Positions 48,698 through 59,115 of a stretch of 64,000 nt of DNA are shown here, in pieces. The DNA lies in NCBI GenBank assembly GCA_031262585.1, contig JAISHK010000009.1:1-64000 (forward strand), written 5' to 3'. A program made the translations under genes and the position numbers. The stretch's first letter is position 1, and each line of letters opens with the position of its first letter. A model generated the notes under the pieces. It made no database searches, was not told where the DNA came from, and worked only from the letters and a program-made list of their open reading frames with translations. The stretch is from Endomicrobium sp. Its GTDB lineage: Bacteria > Elusimicrobiota > Endomicrobiia > Endomicrobiales > Endomicrobiaceae.

Positions 48698-51001
48698 AAA
48701 AAATTCCCCCATCTAAAGTAAATAACTTCTGCGGCGAAAACAAATATATACATCCTTTTATCTAGACTAAAACGTTTAATTTACTATAAATCTTTGGGTC
48801 ACGATTTTAATGGATTCTATCCGCATTTTTGCTCAAGAAGGCCGTGCAGACTTTAAAAAATTTATAACTCTTATTACTACTAAAAAGAAAACAAGGATCT
48901 ATATTAAATCTTTACACTTTCCTCGAAGAATTTTAAAAATGAAACTAAATCATCTTTATCAACACCAACTATTATATTCATTTTCTAATAACTATGTCAA
49001 CACAACAAACATCTTAATATATTCTTTGAGAGTTGAAACTACTAGTTAAATTTGCGAAATTATAAGAAAAACCTAAAATAAAAAAACAACAAATAAAACA
49101 TTCCCCATACAAATTACACTTATAAATATTTCGCTTGCTTTTTTATTTTCTTTTCTAACAAGAAACATTTCTACCAAATGCACCACTTTTAACCAAATAC
49201 TCAAGACGACTCGTTTATACTTTCGTAATCGTCTATTAAAAAGTATCTTCTACCAAAATCTCACTTTCTTCTAAAAGTCCATTGACAATAATTTAAGTCA
49301 TGTTAACATTGCCTAATATTTCAACATTTTCTTCCACCACATTTTACATGCAAATACGTTGAATCTATCTACTAATCAAAATATTTTTTTATGTTTTAAA
49401 CCATCTGAAAAATATACATGCCTTGTACTACTAATACTCTAGAATTTGTATCTATTACATCTTTTGATATTTTTGTAACCAAGTGACTAAATCCGCTTTT
49501 AATGTTTGATTTTTCTCTTCTCTACTTCCATAATCTTTAAACCACTGCTTGATATCCAATTTCACTTTCACAACTTACTCTTGCTTTTCTTAAATTAATA
49601 TATATTTCTTTAATATCTACCGCTATTCACCACATATCAACTCAGATTTAGCATTATCACTAGCAGCAAGCTTAATACTTACATTATTATCTGTTAAAGA
49701 CAAAATTACAGTAATTTCACTTGAATTTAACCAATCAATTAACATATTTTTTTCTCTAACTCTCATCCTTATATAACCACCACAAATTTTCTAACCAATT
49801 CTCATGCTAAATTATAAACATCTATTTTGGGAAACTTTTTTTATTATAAAAACTGCACCATCTTCATAATATTTTTGTGCAATATCATCTTGAATCCTCT
49901 TCATAAACATCCGATCTGTTTACGATTTTTTGCTCTGTTTTTCTAAAAAATCTCTCTATTATAATTTTTAATTTTGTCCATTCTGTTTCGCCTGATATAT
50001 GTATCAACACTCTAAAGATAATACCTCATTTACTTTCTATTTTACGAGCTCTTTCCTTATTAATGTCAACATCATAACAAAGATCCCACTCTAGCGATAA
50101 ATTCTTCATTACAAAAGACCTCATCATTATATAACCATCAAACTCTGTTCTCAAAATTTTAACTTTATTCATTCCAATATTTTTCTCAATAAGCATAATA
50201 ATTGAAATATTTCTTATTTCTATTACTTTTTCTGTCTTTATGCATAATCTCTTCACTACCTCTATATAGTAAAATACAATAATATCAAGAATTTAGTATT
50301 AGATTTATACACTAAAATTCTTTTACAATCTCTTTTAGCTTACAAATAACAACTATAAAACATTCTTTTTCAAATAGATCTTTTGTAAACTTTTAATTGC
50401 TGCTCAGATATGCAATTTCACTAATCTGACAATAATAGAAAATCTCTAAATCATCACTATTTTTTTAGAAATCTCATTATATGAAATACAATTTTTTTCA
50501 AAATTATCTTCATAAGAATACAACAATTTTATACTTATTTTAATTATTACACCATACTCACATATGAATTAAAGATATTATCTAAAAGATTAAACAAAAT
50601 GCTTTATACTCAAGATATCATCCTTTTTTTAGAAAAAACCGCTTCATCTTCAACATACTAATAAATCAGTATAAACATCTTCTATTATCAATAATAAACT
50701 TTTTAACTCACGAGAAATACTTGATAAAACTCATGTCTAATAAAAACATTATAATAATCATCTCATATTACAAAAATTTTATCAGAATCAAAAAACAAAG
50801 AATATAAACTATAGTTGACTTACAAAAATCAATTAGTATTTATATCCTTTGTTTTTTATTCTCTGATATACTAAAACTTAATATTCAAAACAAACTTTCT
50901 CTGATTGTTAAAAACTCTTTTATTTTAAGTTTAAATTTTAGGCTCATCAAAAAAACTAATGTTAAACCTATAAAAACTGCTTGCTTTATCATACAAAATT
51001 A
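48698..51001. other. Long eroded region upstream of ribD
   Basis: About 2.3 kb with no intact gene. Minus-strand fragments look formerly coding, for example NMLIDWLNSSEITVILSL with LTDNNVSIKLAASDNAKSEL near 49650-49750, and LEYLVKSGAFG near 49200, but stops and frame changes interrupt them. A 76-codon minus-strand frame at 50026-50256 and a 79-codon plus-strand frame at 48810-49049 are not convincing genes. No source gene could be named. Confidence 0.5.
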
Positions 51002-51289
51002 CTATTCTTTATGTTCAAGAGAAAAAACAATCCCACCTTTCAACATAGCTGTTAAAAAATTATAAAGTAAAGCTACAAGAATTATTCCTACAATCATTAT
51101 AATTGTATAAAGCATTGCAAAAATAGCCAAAGATAATAATTTTGAACTAAAACTAAGACCAATCGTCAAATCTGTAGGAAAAAAGAAAAATGTAAATAAT
51201 CCAATAAAACAACCCAAAATTAAAAAAACTAATGGCAATATTTTCAAAATTGAAAAAATTTGAACTCTTTTTACGTCATAAAGAGACAT
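51002..51289 (-). CDS. Small conserved-type membrane protein, unknown function
   Basis: 95 aa with two long membrane segments (about 13-35 and 49-83), a basic N-terminus (LYDVKRVQIFSILKILP) and a C-terminal AMLKGGIVFSLE tail. The layout resembles DUF3566-like small membrane proteins, but I cannot confirm the family. A strong AAAGGAGG site lies 6 bases before the ATG, supporting translation. It lies about 100 bases downstream of fba. Confidence 0.6.
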   Translation of the reverse strand: MSLYDVKRVQIFSILKILPLVFLILGCFIGLFTFFFFPTDLTIGLSFSSKLLSLAIFAMLYTIIMIVGIILVALLYNFLTAMLKGGIVFSLEHKE

Positions 51290-51397
51290 TAAAACCTCCT
51301 TTTCTTTGATTTAAACTAAATATAATCCACTCTAATTATTTAAACATTACAGTATAATACTTTTTATTATTGATTTTTTGAAAACTTTCATAATATT

Positions 51398-52396
51398 TTA
51401 CTTAGAAATATATAGTTTTTTCATTTCTTCAAAACCTTTGGGAATATAATCATTTGCATGGTTCACAGTCCCAAAAGCATTCATTTTTAAAACGATAAGA
51501 TTAGTAAGTTCTGATCTTGCTTGTCCTAAATAATCTCGAGGATCAAATTTCTCAGGACATTCTGTAAAAACTTTTCTTATTGCAGCCGTTATAGCAAGTC
51601 TTCCATCTGTATCAACATTAATTTTCGTTATTCCTAATTTAATTGCCTCTTGTAAACTTTCAACAGGAATGCCAGCTGCATCGGACATTTTACCTCCATA
51701 TTTATTTATCTCATTTATCAATTTTTTAGGAACAGATGAAGCTCCATGCAACACAATAGGTATATCTATTAATGCTCTAACTTCTCTTAATATATCAAAA
51801 GCCAGATTAGTTGATGTTCCTTTAAATTTATAAGCCCCATGAGAAGTTCCAATCGCAATAGCCAAAGAATCCACATTTGTTTCATCTACAAATTTTTTTG
51901 CTAACTTAGGTTCTGTTAAATGCACTCTATCTGAACCTACACCATCTTCTAATCCTCCCAAAGTTCCTATCTCTGCTTCAACCGAAACACCTCTAGCATG
52001 TGCATACTCAACTACCGAACGCGTAACTTTCACGTTATAATCATAAGTTGAAATCGTCTTACCATCTTCCATTAAAGAGCCGTCTATCATAACAGACGAA
52101 AATCCAAGCTCTATAGCCTTTATAACCGTTTCCAAAGAATTTCCATGATCCAAATGCATTGCGATTGGAATATCAGGATTTTCTATAATAGCAGCTTTCA
52201 TCAAATATTGCAAATAAGTAGAATTAGAATATTTTAATGCCCCTCTACTAACTTGAATAATTACAGGCGAATTTGTTTCTTTGGCCGCTGTCATTATCGC
52301 TTGTATTTGTTCCATATTATTAACATTATACGCACCAACTCCATAACATTTCTTTTGCGCTTCTTCTAAAATTTGCTTACAAGATGCTAGTGCCAT
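51398..52396 (-). CDS. fba: Class II fructose-bisphosphate aldolase
   Basis: Zinc aldolase of glycolysis and gluconeogenesis, 332 aa. GVGAYNVNNMEQIQAIMTAA near 19; zinc/catalytic region AMHLDHGNSLETVIKAIELG near 79 with the D-H pair; YAHARGVSVEAEIGTLGG near 131; LAIAIGTSHGAYKF near 177; VLHGASSVPKK near 215; and KINVDTDGRLA near 260. Its ATG overlaps the accA stop by 1 base (TAATG), so the two are coupled. Confidence 0.95.
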   Translation of the reverse strand: MALASCKQILEEAQKKCYGVGAYNVNNMEQIQAIMTAAKETNSPVIIQVSRGALKYSNSTYLQYLMKAAIIENPDIPIAMHLDHGNSLETVIKAIELGFSSVMIDGSLMEDGKTISTYDYNVKVTRSVVEYAHARGVSVEAEIGTLGGLEDGVGSDRVHLTEPKLAKKFVDETNVDSLAIAIGTSHGAYKFKGTSTNLAFDILREVRALIDIPIVLHGASSVPKKLINEINKYGGKMSDAAGIPVESLQEAIKLGITKINVDTDGRLAITAAIRKVFTECPEKFDPRDYLGQARSELTNLIVLKMNAFGTVNHANDYIPKGFEEMKKLYISK

Positions 52397-53412
52397 TATT
52401 TTACGACCCTCCTACTTTTGGAACTCTTTATCTTTATTTTCTTATCTTTTATTTTAATACTACTTTGATAAAAACCAATGTTTCTAAATTTTAAATATCT
52501 TTCTTCAGCTATTTTTTTACCACTCATTTTTGAATATTTATTAATATATTTATTCAATAATGTCTTAATATTACCAGCCATTTTAACGCTGTCATAATGT
52601 GCTCCACCTAAAGGTTCTTTTATAATTTCATCTATAACTTTTAAATTTAATATATCTTTTGCAGTAATTTTCATTATTTCTGCTGCTTCGGGAGCTTTAG
52701 ATCCATCTCTAAAAAGTATAGCAGCACATCCTTCTGGAGAAATAACAGAATAATAAGCATTTTCTAAACATAATACAACATTTGAGACACCTATTCCTAA
52801 TGCTCCTCCAGAACCACCTTCTCCTAAAATAACAGTTATAATAGGAACTTCCAGATCTGACATTTCACTTAAATTTCTAGCAATAGCTTCAGCTTGCCCT
52901 CTTTCTTCAGCTGCAATTCCAGGATATGCACCTGGAGTATCTATAAATGTAATAATAGCTCTATGAAACTTTCCAGCAAGCTTCATAACTCTAAGAGCTT
53001 TTCTATATCCTTCAGGATGAGCCATACCAAAATTTCTGTACATATTTTCTTCAAGAGTTCGCCCCTTCTGATGTCCAATAATAGCAACAGGCGTATTATC
53101 AAGTAAAGCCATGCCACACAAAATAGCTTGATCATCTCCAAAAACTCTATCACCATGAAGCTCCACAAAATCATTAAATATAAGTTTTATGTAATCCGCT
53201 GAATAAGGTCTTTGTGGATGTCTTGCAATTCGAATCCTTTGCCAAGGAGATAAAGATCCATATATTTTTCGCTTCAGTTCATCTCTTGCTTTTTCAAGTT
53301 CTTTAATCTGACTAGACAAATCTACACTACTATTTTGAGAAGACTCTTTCAAATCATTAATTCTTATATCTATTTCTTTTATAGGTTGCTCAAAGTCAAA
53401 AATTACTTCCAT
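52396..53412 (-). CDS. accA: Acetyl-CoA carboxylase, carboxyltransferase alpha subunit
   Basis: Half of the carboxyltransferase that makes malonyl-CoA for fatty acid synthesis. 338 aa, typical. [20 protein letters not shown] near 61, [20 protein letters not shown] near 112, [20 protein letters not shown] near 156, [20 protein letters not shown] near 191, and [13 protein letters not shown] near 219. AccB and AccC are encoded nearby; AccD is not in the window. Confidence 0.95.
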   Translation of the reverse strand: MEVIFDFEQPIKEIDIRINDLKESSQNSSVDLSSQIKELEKARDELKRKIYGSLSPWQRIRIARHPQRPYSADYIKLIFNDFVELHGDRVFGDDQAILCGMALLDNTPVAIIGHQKGRTLEENMYRNFGMAHPEGYRKALRVMKLAGKFHRAIITFIDTPGAYPGIAAEERGQAEAIARNLSEMSDLEVPIITVILGEGGSGGALGIGVSNVVLCLENAYYSVISPEGCAAILFRDGSKAPEAAEIMKITAKDILNLKVIDEIIKEPLGGAHYDSVKMAGNIKTLLNKYINKYSKMSGKKIAEERYLKFRNIGFYQSSIKIKDKKIKIKSSKSRRVVK

Positions 53413-53464
53413 ATTTTTTATACCCTTTTATAAATTATGTAAATACCTACTTGTATTCTCAAAA

Positions 53465-54163
53465 TTAAAATTTATTTGAATGAACTATTTTAAAAACTCG
53501 CTCACCTTGAACACCACTTCTTCCACAACAATCTCTTACAATACAATCTATATCTACATATTCTGTTACAGAAAATTTTAAACCAAAATTAAGTCTTGCC
53601 AAAGGCAAATAATTTATATTATCATATTCTGCCATAAAATATAAAAACTCTTTATAAATAGGCACTATGGCATTTACAAATCCATAAATTTTTATTTTTG
53701 AAAGCTTATTTATATTAGCACCAACACTTAACGTTAAACCATCAATAAAAAATTCTCTACTCATGACAATATACAAACCTTTACCAACTTCTTTATAACC
53801 ACTATTAGAGTTATTATCAATAAAATAACCTTGTCCATCATAACCTATCGTCACTGCTGGAAACGTCATATTTCCTTCATAAATTTTTAATTTAACACTT
53901 AAGGCAGGTATTGTAAATTTTATATTTTTATTACTTATAAAACTATCAAACTCCCATGAAACACCAAGATTTAAAAGCTTTAAAACGCCAAAATCAACTT
54001 TAGAAATAGTATTGCCCTCAGAAAAACATCTGAAATTTATATTATACGAACCATAACTTAATATTCCAACAGTAGGAGTATCTATTATATACGTTTCGAC
54101 CGCTAAACTAAAAGAAGTAAAAACCCAAAAAGAAATCAGCAAAAATATCGTTTTTCTTATCAT
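53465..54163 (-). CDS. Secreted protein, predicted outer-membrane barrel, unknown
   Basis: 232 aa with a clear signal peptide (about 1-21: IFLLISFWVFTSFSLA). The mature part alternates hydrophobic and polar residues in short strands with Gly and aromatic residues (VLKLLNLGVSWEFDS, GLTLSVGANINKL, PLARLNFGLKFSV), typical of an outer-membrane beta-barrel. Two adjacent Cys (RDCCGRSG) lie near the end. Family not recognised. Upstream of it lies a gene-free stretch. Confidence 0.6.
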   Translation of the reverse strand: MIRKTIFLLISFWVFTSFSLAVETYIIDTPTVGILSYGSYNINFRCFSEGNTISKVDFGVLKLLNLGVSWEFDSFISNKNIKFTIPALSVKLKIYEGNMTFPAVTIGYDGQGYFIDNNSNSGYKEVGKGLYIVMSREFFIDGLTLSVGANINKLSKIKIYGFVNAIVPIYKEFLYFMAEYDNINYLPLARLNFGLKFSVTEYVDIDCIVRDCCGRSGVQGERVFKIVHSNKF

Positions 54164-54865
54164 TAATTCTACCTCTTATCTATATCACATAACAGATTAC
54201 ATAATTTTTAATATCCTAAGCCAATCTTTACGACTCTAAAACAATATACTTTTTATAAACATCATAAAATAGCAAAATTGTTTGTATCCATTTTTTAAAG
54301 TTTACTACTACTTAAAATTTTCACAATAAAATTTATTTTAATAGACTAATTTAAGCGATTTATCTTAATACTTCTTCCCTTTTTAAAATGCCATTCTTAG
54401 ATTCTAGAACTAATTTTTAAAAAAATAACAACAACACAAATTATATATGTTTTTATCTCGCCACCTTCATCACAACCTTCAACATTTAACATTTACCATG
54501 TTCATCACAAAAATATCATTTTTTCCCTATTTCCACAAGTTTGCATAACATTTTTTGAACTGTTACTTGTAGATATTACGATAAAATGCTCTTTCTTGAA
54601 CAATAAATATATTTTCAGATAAAATATTATTATAGAAAAGTGCCATTCTGTTTTTTTTAAACACATAATCAATTCAATTACAAAAGGCAAAGTAGCCACA
54701 CTCACCAACCACCATCTACACAATAGTTTTTCTATACGCTTAAACCATTTTGCTTGACACATTACAAACGTAATCTATTTGTTTGTCATTAAACACCAAG
54801 ATTTTGCATTTGTTATAGTCAATCTAATTAAGAAGAAAAAGATTTTATACAAATTAAATTTTACT
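54164..54865. other. Gene-free stretch between accC and the barrel-protein gene
   Basis: About 0.7 kb. A minus-strand frame at 54505-54762 (85 codons, containing WWLVSVATLPFVIELIM) has coding-like text but no ribosome-binding site or recognisable family; it may be a remnant. Nothing else is supported. Confidence 0.45.
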
Positions 54866-56215
54866 TTATCTTTCAAATATATGTTTAGAAAGAAAATCTG
54901 TCGTCACATATCCTTTACGAAACACTTCATTAGACATAATTTTACTATGCAAAGAAGAAGTATTTTTAATACCCTCTATTTCAACTTCTCTTAAAGCTCT
55001 TTGCATTTTCATTATAGCTTCTCCCCTACTTGGAGCAAAAGCGATAATCTTAGCAATTAAACTATCATAATAAGGTGGTATAACATATCCAGAATAAACA
55101 TGTGTATCTACCCTTATTCCTAAACCTCCCGGTAAATAAAGTCTACCTATTTTTCCAGGTGAAGGAATAAAATCTTTATCTGGATCTTCGGCATTTACTC
55201 TACATTCTATAGCATGACATAAAATTTTAACTTTCTCTGAAGCTACATATAGTCTTTCACCCGCTGCTAGCTTAATCTGTTCTTTTACCAAATCTATGCC
55301 AGTAACCATTTCAGTAACAGGATGTTCCACTTGAATTCTCGTATTCATTTCCATAAAATAAAAATGCCCTTTTTTATCTACAAGAAATTCAACCGTCCCT
55401 ACAGTTACATAATTAATAATACTTGCAACATTTTTTGCTGCCTTCCCAATTTTTTTTCTTAAAGCCTCATTTATTAATGGAGAGGGACTCTCTTCAATAA
55501 GCTTTTGATGCCTTCTTTGTATAGAACAATCTCTTTCGGGAAGATAGACTATTTTACCATACTTATCACCCAAAATTTGAAATTCTATATGACGTGGTTC
55601 TTCAATATACTTTTCCATATAAACATCCGAATTCCCAAAAGCAGCTTTAGCCTCTATTTGAGCCATAATTATAGCGTTCTGAAGAGTTTCTGAGGAAACA
55701 ACAACTCTCATACCCTTACCACCACCGCCAGCTGTTGCTTTAATAATAACAGGATATCCTATTTTTTTTGCTATAGCAAAAATTCTAGGATCATCATCTC
55801 TCACGGGACCATCTGAACCTGGTACTGTTGGGATTCCAGATTTCTTCATAAGTTCTATAGCAGAAATTTTATCTCCCATTTGTTCTATAGACTCTTTTGA
55901 AGGACCTATAAACTTGATACCACAAGCTTCACAAACTTCTGCAAAATAAGTATTCTCTGCTAAAAATCCATACCCAGGATGAATAGCATCTGCACCTGAA
56001 ATTTCCGCCGCCGCTATAATACTCGGTATATTTAGATAACTATCGGATGCACTAGAATGCCCCACACATATAGTCTGATCAGCAAGTTTTACATGCATAC
56101 TTTCTCTATCAACTTCAGAATGAATGGCTACTGTTTGTATACCAAGTTCTCTGCAAGCTCTTATAATTCTACAAGCGATTTCACCTCTATTAGCAATCAA
56201 GATCTTTTTAAACAT
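54866..56215 (-). CDS. accC: Acetyl-CoA carboxylase, biotin carboxylase subunit
   Basis: ATP-dependent carboxylation of biotin on AccB. 449 aa from the ATG at 56215, 10 bases after GGGGAG; the upstream TTG at 56224 is unlikely. KILIANRGEIACRIIRACRE at the N-terminus; ATP-grasp loop KATAGGGGKGMRVV near 160; PRHIEFQILGDKYG near 206; RDCSIQRRHQKLIEESPSP near 233; FYFMEMNTRIQVEHPVTEMV near 282 with the catalytic Glu and Arg; ECRVNAEDP near 338. Confidence 0.96.
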   Translation of the reverse strand: MFKKILIANRGEIACRIIRACRELGIQTVAIHSEVDRESMHVKLADQTICVGHSSASDSYLNIPSIIAAAEISGADAIHPGYGFLAENTYFAEVCEACGIKFIGPSKESIEQMGDKISAIELMKKSGIPTVPGSDGPVRDDDPRIFAIAKKIGYPVIIKATAGGGGKGMRVVVSSETLQNAIIMAQIEAKAAFGNSDVYMEKYIEEPRHIEFQILGDKYGKIVYLPERDCSIQRRHQKLIEESPSPLINEALRKKIGKAAKNVASIINYVTVGTVEFLVDKKGHFYFMEMNTRIQVEHPVTEMVTGIDLVKEQIKLAAGERLYVASEKVKILCHAIECRVNAEDPDKDFIPSPGKIGRLYLPGGLGIRVDTHVYSGYVIPPYYDSLIAKIIAFAPSRGEAIMKMQRALREVEIEGIKNTSSLHSKIMSNEVFRKGYVTTDFLSKHIFER

Positions 56216-56270
56216 TATAATCAAACTCCCCTATTACCTTTAAAGATAAGAATTCAATAAATTTATTTCT

Positions 56271-56693
56271 TCAGTTGCTACTAGCATCTACAAGGAACAA
56301 TTCCTGTCCATATTCAACAGATTGTCCATTTGCAATTAAAATTTTTAGTATCTTCCCTTTAACATTTGAATGTATGTCTCTTATGATTTTCATTGCTTCA
56401 ATTTGTCCTATTTTTTGACCTTCCACTACACTATCACCTTCTTTTAAAAGAAGATCTTTATTATTGCTTTGCACACTAGCAAAAGTTCCAACCATTTCTG
56501 ACTTAATAGGAACAACAGTTTGCTTTTTCTTTTCTTCTTTTTTTTCTATGGGAACTTCCTTTAAAATAGGTATTATAGGTTCTACACATGTTTTTTTAAA
56601 ATATAGTGAATTATCGCCACTATTATATTGCATTTCTTCAATATCCGTATCTTTAATCGATTTTAAAAAATCTTTAATTTCTTTTGGATTCAT
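56271..56693 (-). CDS. accB: Biotin carboxyl carrier protein
   Basis: Carries biotin for acetyl-CoA carboxylase. 140 aa: helical N-terminus, a Lys/Pro-rich linker around 45-60 and a biotinyl domain (about 65-137) with the modified Lys in IGQIEAMKIIRDIHSN and a closing VEYGQELFLVD. Adjacent to accC in the order pepP-efp-accB-accC. Confidence 0.94.
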   Translation of the reverse strand: MNPKEIKDFLKSIKDTDIEEMQYNSGDNSLYFKKTCVEPIIPILKEVPIEKKEEKKKQTVVPIKSEMVGTFASVQSNNKDLLLKEGDSVVEGQKIGQIEAMKIIRDIHSNVKGKILKILIANGQSVEYGQELFLVDASSN

Positions 56694-56777
56694 TTTTACC
56701 TCACTACTCCCGTATTTTAATGGGAGGGTATGAAAAATACTAATTTTTAATTTTTAGAAAAAAAATATAAAAAACTA

Positions 56778-57335
56778 TTACATCCTTTCTACGTATTCGC
56801 CATTTCTTGTATCAACTTTTATTTTGTCTCCTTTTTTTATGAAAAGAGGAACGCGAATATCTGCTCCTGTTTCAAGCTTAGCCATTTTTGTAAGATTTGA
56901 AACAGAATCTCCTTTAATGCCATGTTCTGTTTCAGCAATTGTCATTTCTATAATTATAGGAAGTTCCATTCCAATAAGCTCATTCTCAAGATATATAGCT
57001 TCTACCTCAGTACTTTCCTTTAAATAATTTGCCATTTTTCCCAAAAATTCAAGTGACACACTTAATTGTTCATAGGTATTCATATCCATAAAATTAAAAT
57101 TATCACCTTCTTTATACAAAAATTGTTTTTTCTGTCTACTAACACTTAAAGTTTCAAACTTTTCACCAGACTTAAAAGTACGTTCAATATTACCACCCTT
57201 CTTTAAATGTCTTAACTTAACGCGCATTATTGCACCACCCTTACCTGGTTTATGATTTTGAAACCATGTAATTTGATAAGGTTCACCATCAACCAAAATA
57301 TTAAGTCCATTTCTAAAATCTGACGTTGATATCAT
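56778..57335 (-). CDS. efp: Elongation factor P
   Basis: Relieves ribosome stalling at proline runs. 185 aa from the ATG at 57335, which has AGGAG 6 bases upstream; an ATG at 57371 would add a 12-residue extension. The modifiable-lysine loop is NHKPGKGGAIMRVKL near residues 29-43. C-terminal OB domains contain GDSVSNLTKMAKLETGA. The order pepP-efp-accB-accC is common in bacteria. Confidence 0.95.
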   Translation of the reverse strand: MISTSDFRNGLNILVDGEPYQITWFQNHKPGKGGAIMRVKLRHLKKGGNIERTFKSGEKFETLSVSRQKKQFLYKEGDNFNFMDMNTYEQLSVSLEFLGKMANYLKESTEVEAIYLENELIGMELPIIIEMTIAETEHGIKGDSVSNLTKMAKLETGADIRVPLFIKKGDKIKVDTRNGEYVERM

Positions 57336-57367
57336 CTTTTCTCCTATATATGCATACATACTATAAT

Positions 57368-58420
57368 TCAATACATAGCCGAAGTTAAAATTTCACAACC
57401 ATTTTCTTTTATCAAAACCGTATCTTCAATTCTAACACCAAATTCCTGCTCAATATATATTCCTGGTTCAATTGCAACTACCATTTGTTCTAAAAAAATA
57501 CCTTTGGCATTTACTGCTAACAAAGGCATTTCATGAATTTCTATTCCTACTCCATGACCTATACTATGAATAAAGTTATTTTTATATCCAGCTTTTTCTA
57601 CAATATTCCTCGCTGTTATGTCAGCCCAAGACAACAAAACTCCTGCTTTTATATCTTTTATAACAGCTTCTTGAGAGTTTTTCACTATATCCCAAATACT
57701 CTTATATCTGGAGTTAATTTTATCTAAAAAATATGTACGTGTCAAATCAGAACAATACCCATTATACAAACAGCCAATATCTATCGTTATTATATCATCC
57801 TCGGTTATTTTTCTTTCTGAACTCATATGATGAGGATTAGCTGAATTTCTCCCTGAAGCAATTATCGGAGCAAAACTTTCCTTTACTTTGTTTCTTGCAA
57901 ACAATTCCAAAACTCTATAGCAAATATCAAGTTCACTTATACCTGGTCTTAACTCTCCTCTAATTATGTCACATACTTGTGATGCTATATTACATGACAT
58001 TTTGATATTTTTAATCTCTTCTGCTTTTTTGACAATACGCATATCATTTAATACTCCAATCTTTTTTATAATATTAATACCGTTAAGACGTAATTTGTTA
58101 TTTATCAAAATGAAATCCATTGCATTCATGTATTTTGGATCAATCAATATGTTGTTAATTTTATTTTGTCTTAATATTTCAGGTATAGTCTTATAAAAAG
58201 GTTGATTTGTAACCACTAAAGAAATGTTCTGATTTGAAAAAGATTCACGTACCTGATTTTCTATCATCCTAGAACATATTACATAAATTTTGTCCTTAGT
58301 AAACAAAAGCCAAAAACCATCAAAATCAAGCATTGTAAGATAAAATATTTCTTTCGCACTTGTAAATAATATACTATTTGTTTCATACTTGCTAAAAATT
58401 TGAGAAATTTTTGTTTTCAT
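57368..58420 (-). CDS. pepP: Xaa-Pro aminopeptidase (M24 family)
   Basis: Removes N-terminal residues preceding proline. 350 aa from the ATG at 58420, 7 bases after AAAGGA; a TTG at 58468 lies inside the predicted promoter. An N-terminal creatinase-like domain precedes the pita-bread domain with metal ligands: IITIDIGCLYNGYCSDLTR near 220, IHSIGHGVGIEIHE near 290, VAIEPGIYI near 318 and GVRIEDTVLI near 330. Confidence 0.92.
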   Translation of the reverse strand: MKTKISQIFSKYETNSILFTSAKEIFYLTMLDFDGFWLLFTKDKIYVICSRMIENQVRESFSNQNISLVVTNQPFYKTIPEILRQNKINNILIDPKYMNAMDFILINNKLRLNGINIIKKIGVLNDMRIVKKAEEIKNIKMSCNIASQVCDIIRGELRPGISELDICYRVLELFARNKVKESFAPIIASGRNSANPHHMSSERKITEDDIITIDIGCLYNGYCSDLTRTYFLDKINSRYKSIWDIVKNSQEAVIKDIKAGVLLSWADITARNIVEKAGYKNNFIHSIGHGVGIEIHEMPLLAVNAKGIFLEQMVVAIEPGIYIEQEFGVRIEDTVLIKENGCEILTSAMY

Positions 58421-58461
58421 TTTTTGTCCTTTTGTCATTTTTATTTCATAAAAAACTATAC

Positions 58462-58491
58462 TTGACAAGTATATAATTATTTTACTACAAT
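58462..58491 (+). promoter_or_regulatory. Promoter of the cold-shock gene
   Basis: TTGACA (58462-58467), an 18-base spacer and TACAAT (58486-58491); predicted start near 58498, leaving a leader of about 67 bases with AAGGAG before the ATG at 58566. Confidence 0.55.
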
Positions 58492-58496
58492 GACAA
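58468..58496 (-). promoter_or_regulatory. Promoter of pepP-efp-accB-accC, overlapping the csp promoter
   Basis: Minus strand TTGTCA (58491-58496), a 17-base spacer and TATACT (58468-58473); predicted start near 58461. It shares almost all its bases with a plus-strand promoter facing the other way. Confidence 0.55.
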
Positions 58497-58565
58497 TACA
58501 GTCACAAAAGTGGTTGTAATTTAATTATTCGTTTAAAGCGGATAGGAAAACAAGGAGTTGTAGTA

Positions 58566-58769
58566 ATGGCACAAGGTAAAGTAAAGTGGTTTAACGACCA
58601 AAAAGGGTATGGATTCATTTCTAATGATGATGGCTCAGGTGACGTGTTCGCGCATTATTCGGCTATTCAATCTGAAGGTTTCAAGTCGTTAGCAGAAGGT
58701 GACAGTGTTGAGTTTGAAGTTGTAAATTCGGATAAAGGCCCTAAAGCAACAAACATAAGAAAAGTCTAA
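58566..58769 (+). CDS. Cold-shock domain protein (CspA family)
   Basis: 67-aa single-stranded nucleic-acid-binding OB-fold. RNA-binding motifs KGYGFISND (RNP1) and DVFAHYSAI (RNP2) follow the canonical start [17 protein letters not shown] lies before the ATG. One of very few plus-strand genes in the second half of the window and apparently a single-gene transcript, with its own promoter and terminator. Confidence 0.96.
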   Translation: MAQGKVKWFNDQKGYGFISNDDGSGDVFAHYSAIQSEGFKSLAEGDSVEFEVVNSDKGPKATNIRKV

Positions 58770-58782
58770 TTACTCAAGCAAT

Positions 58783-58824
58783 AAAAAAGACCTTGCAAGG
58801 TTTTCTTGTAGGGTCTTTTTTATT
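58783..58824 (+). terminator. Intrinsic terminator of the cold-shock gene
   Basis: A 17-bp stem from AAAAAAGACCTTGCAAG with CTTGTAGGGTCTTTTTT (G-U pairs included) around a short loop, ending in a T-run. It starts 13 bases after the stop codon. The clearest terminator in the window. Confidence 0.9.
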
Positions 58825-59115
58825 TTCACGTAACCATCACAAATTAAAAAATACTTTCAAACTTAAAACTAACCATATACAACTCAAATTTACCACACTT
58901 TATACCAAATTCCTAAATTTCTTTTCACCAATACCCCAAATTTATTCACTATTCAACAATATTCTTAACGAAAAGTTCTTTTGACAATTTAAAATTTCTT
59001 CAATTTAAACACTAAACTAATTTATTTAATTTAAATACACTATGTATATTTATTAATAAGTTTAAAATTTTTCAGAAAACTAATAATATTTATAAGCTAA
59101 CTATCAACAACCAAC
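58825..59115. other. Gene-free stretch between the csp terminator and tRNA-Met
   Basis: About 290 bases of AT-rich DNA with no supported feature. Confidence 0.5.

Noticed and set aside
48810-49049. 79-codon plus-strand frame upstream of ribD
   Set aside because: No ribosome-binding site, no recognisable family and a position in eroded DNA; it looks like a chance frame in a stop-poor patch.
50026-50256. 76-codon minus-strand frame
   Set aside because: The text has some protein character, but there is no ribosome-binding site or family, and frame breaks surround it; treated as a remnant.
54505-54762. 85-codon minus-strand frame with a hydrophobic stretch
   Set aside because: No translation signal and no recognised family; it could be a remnant, but not a supported gene.
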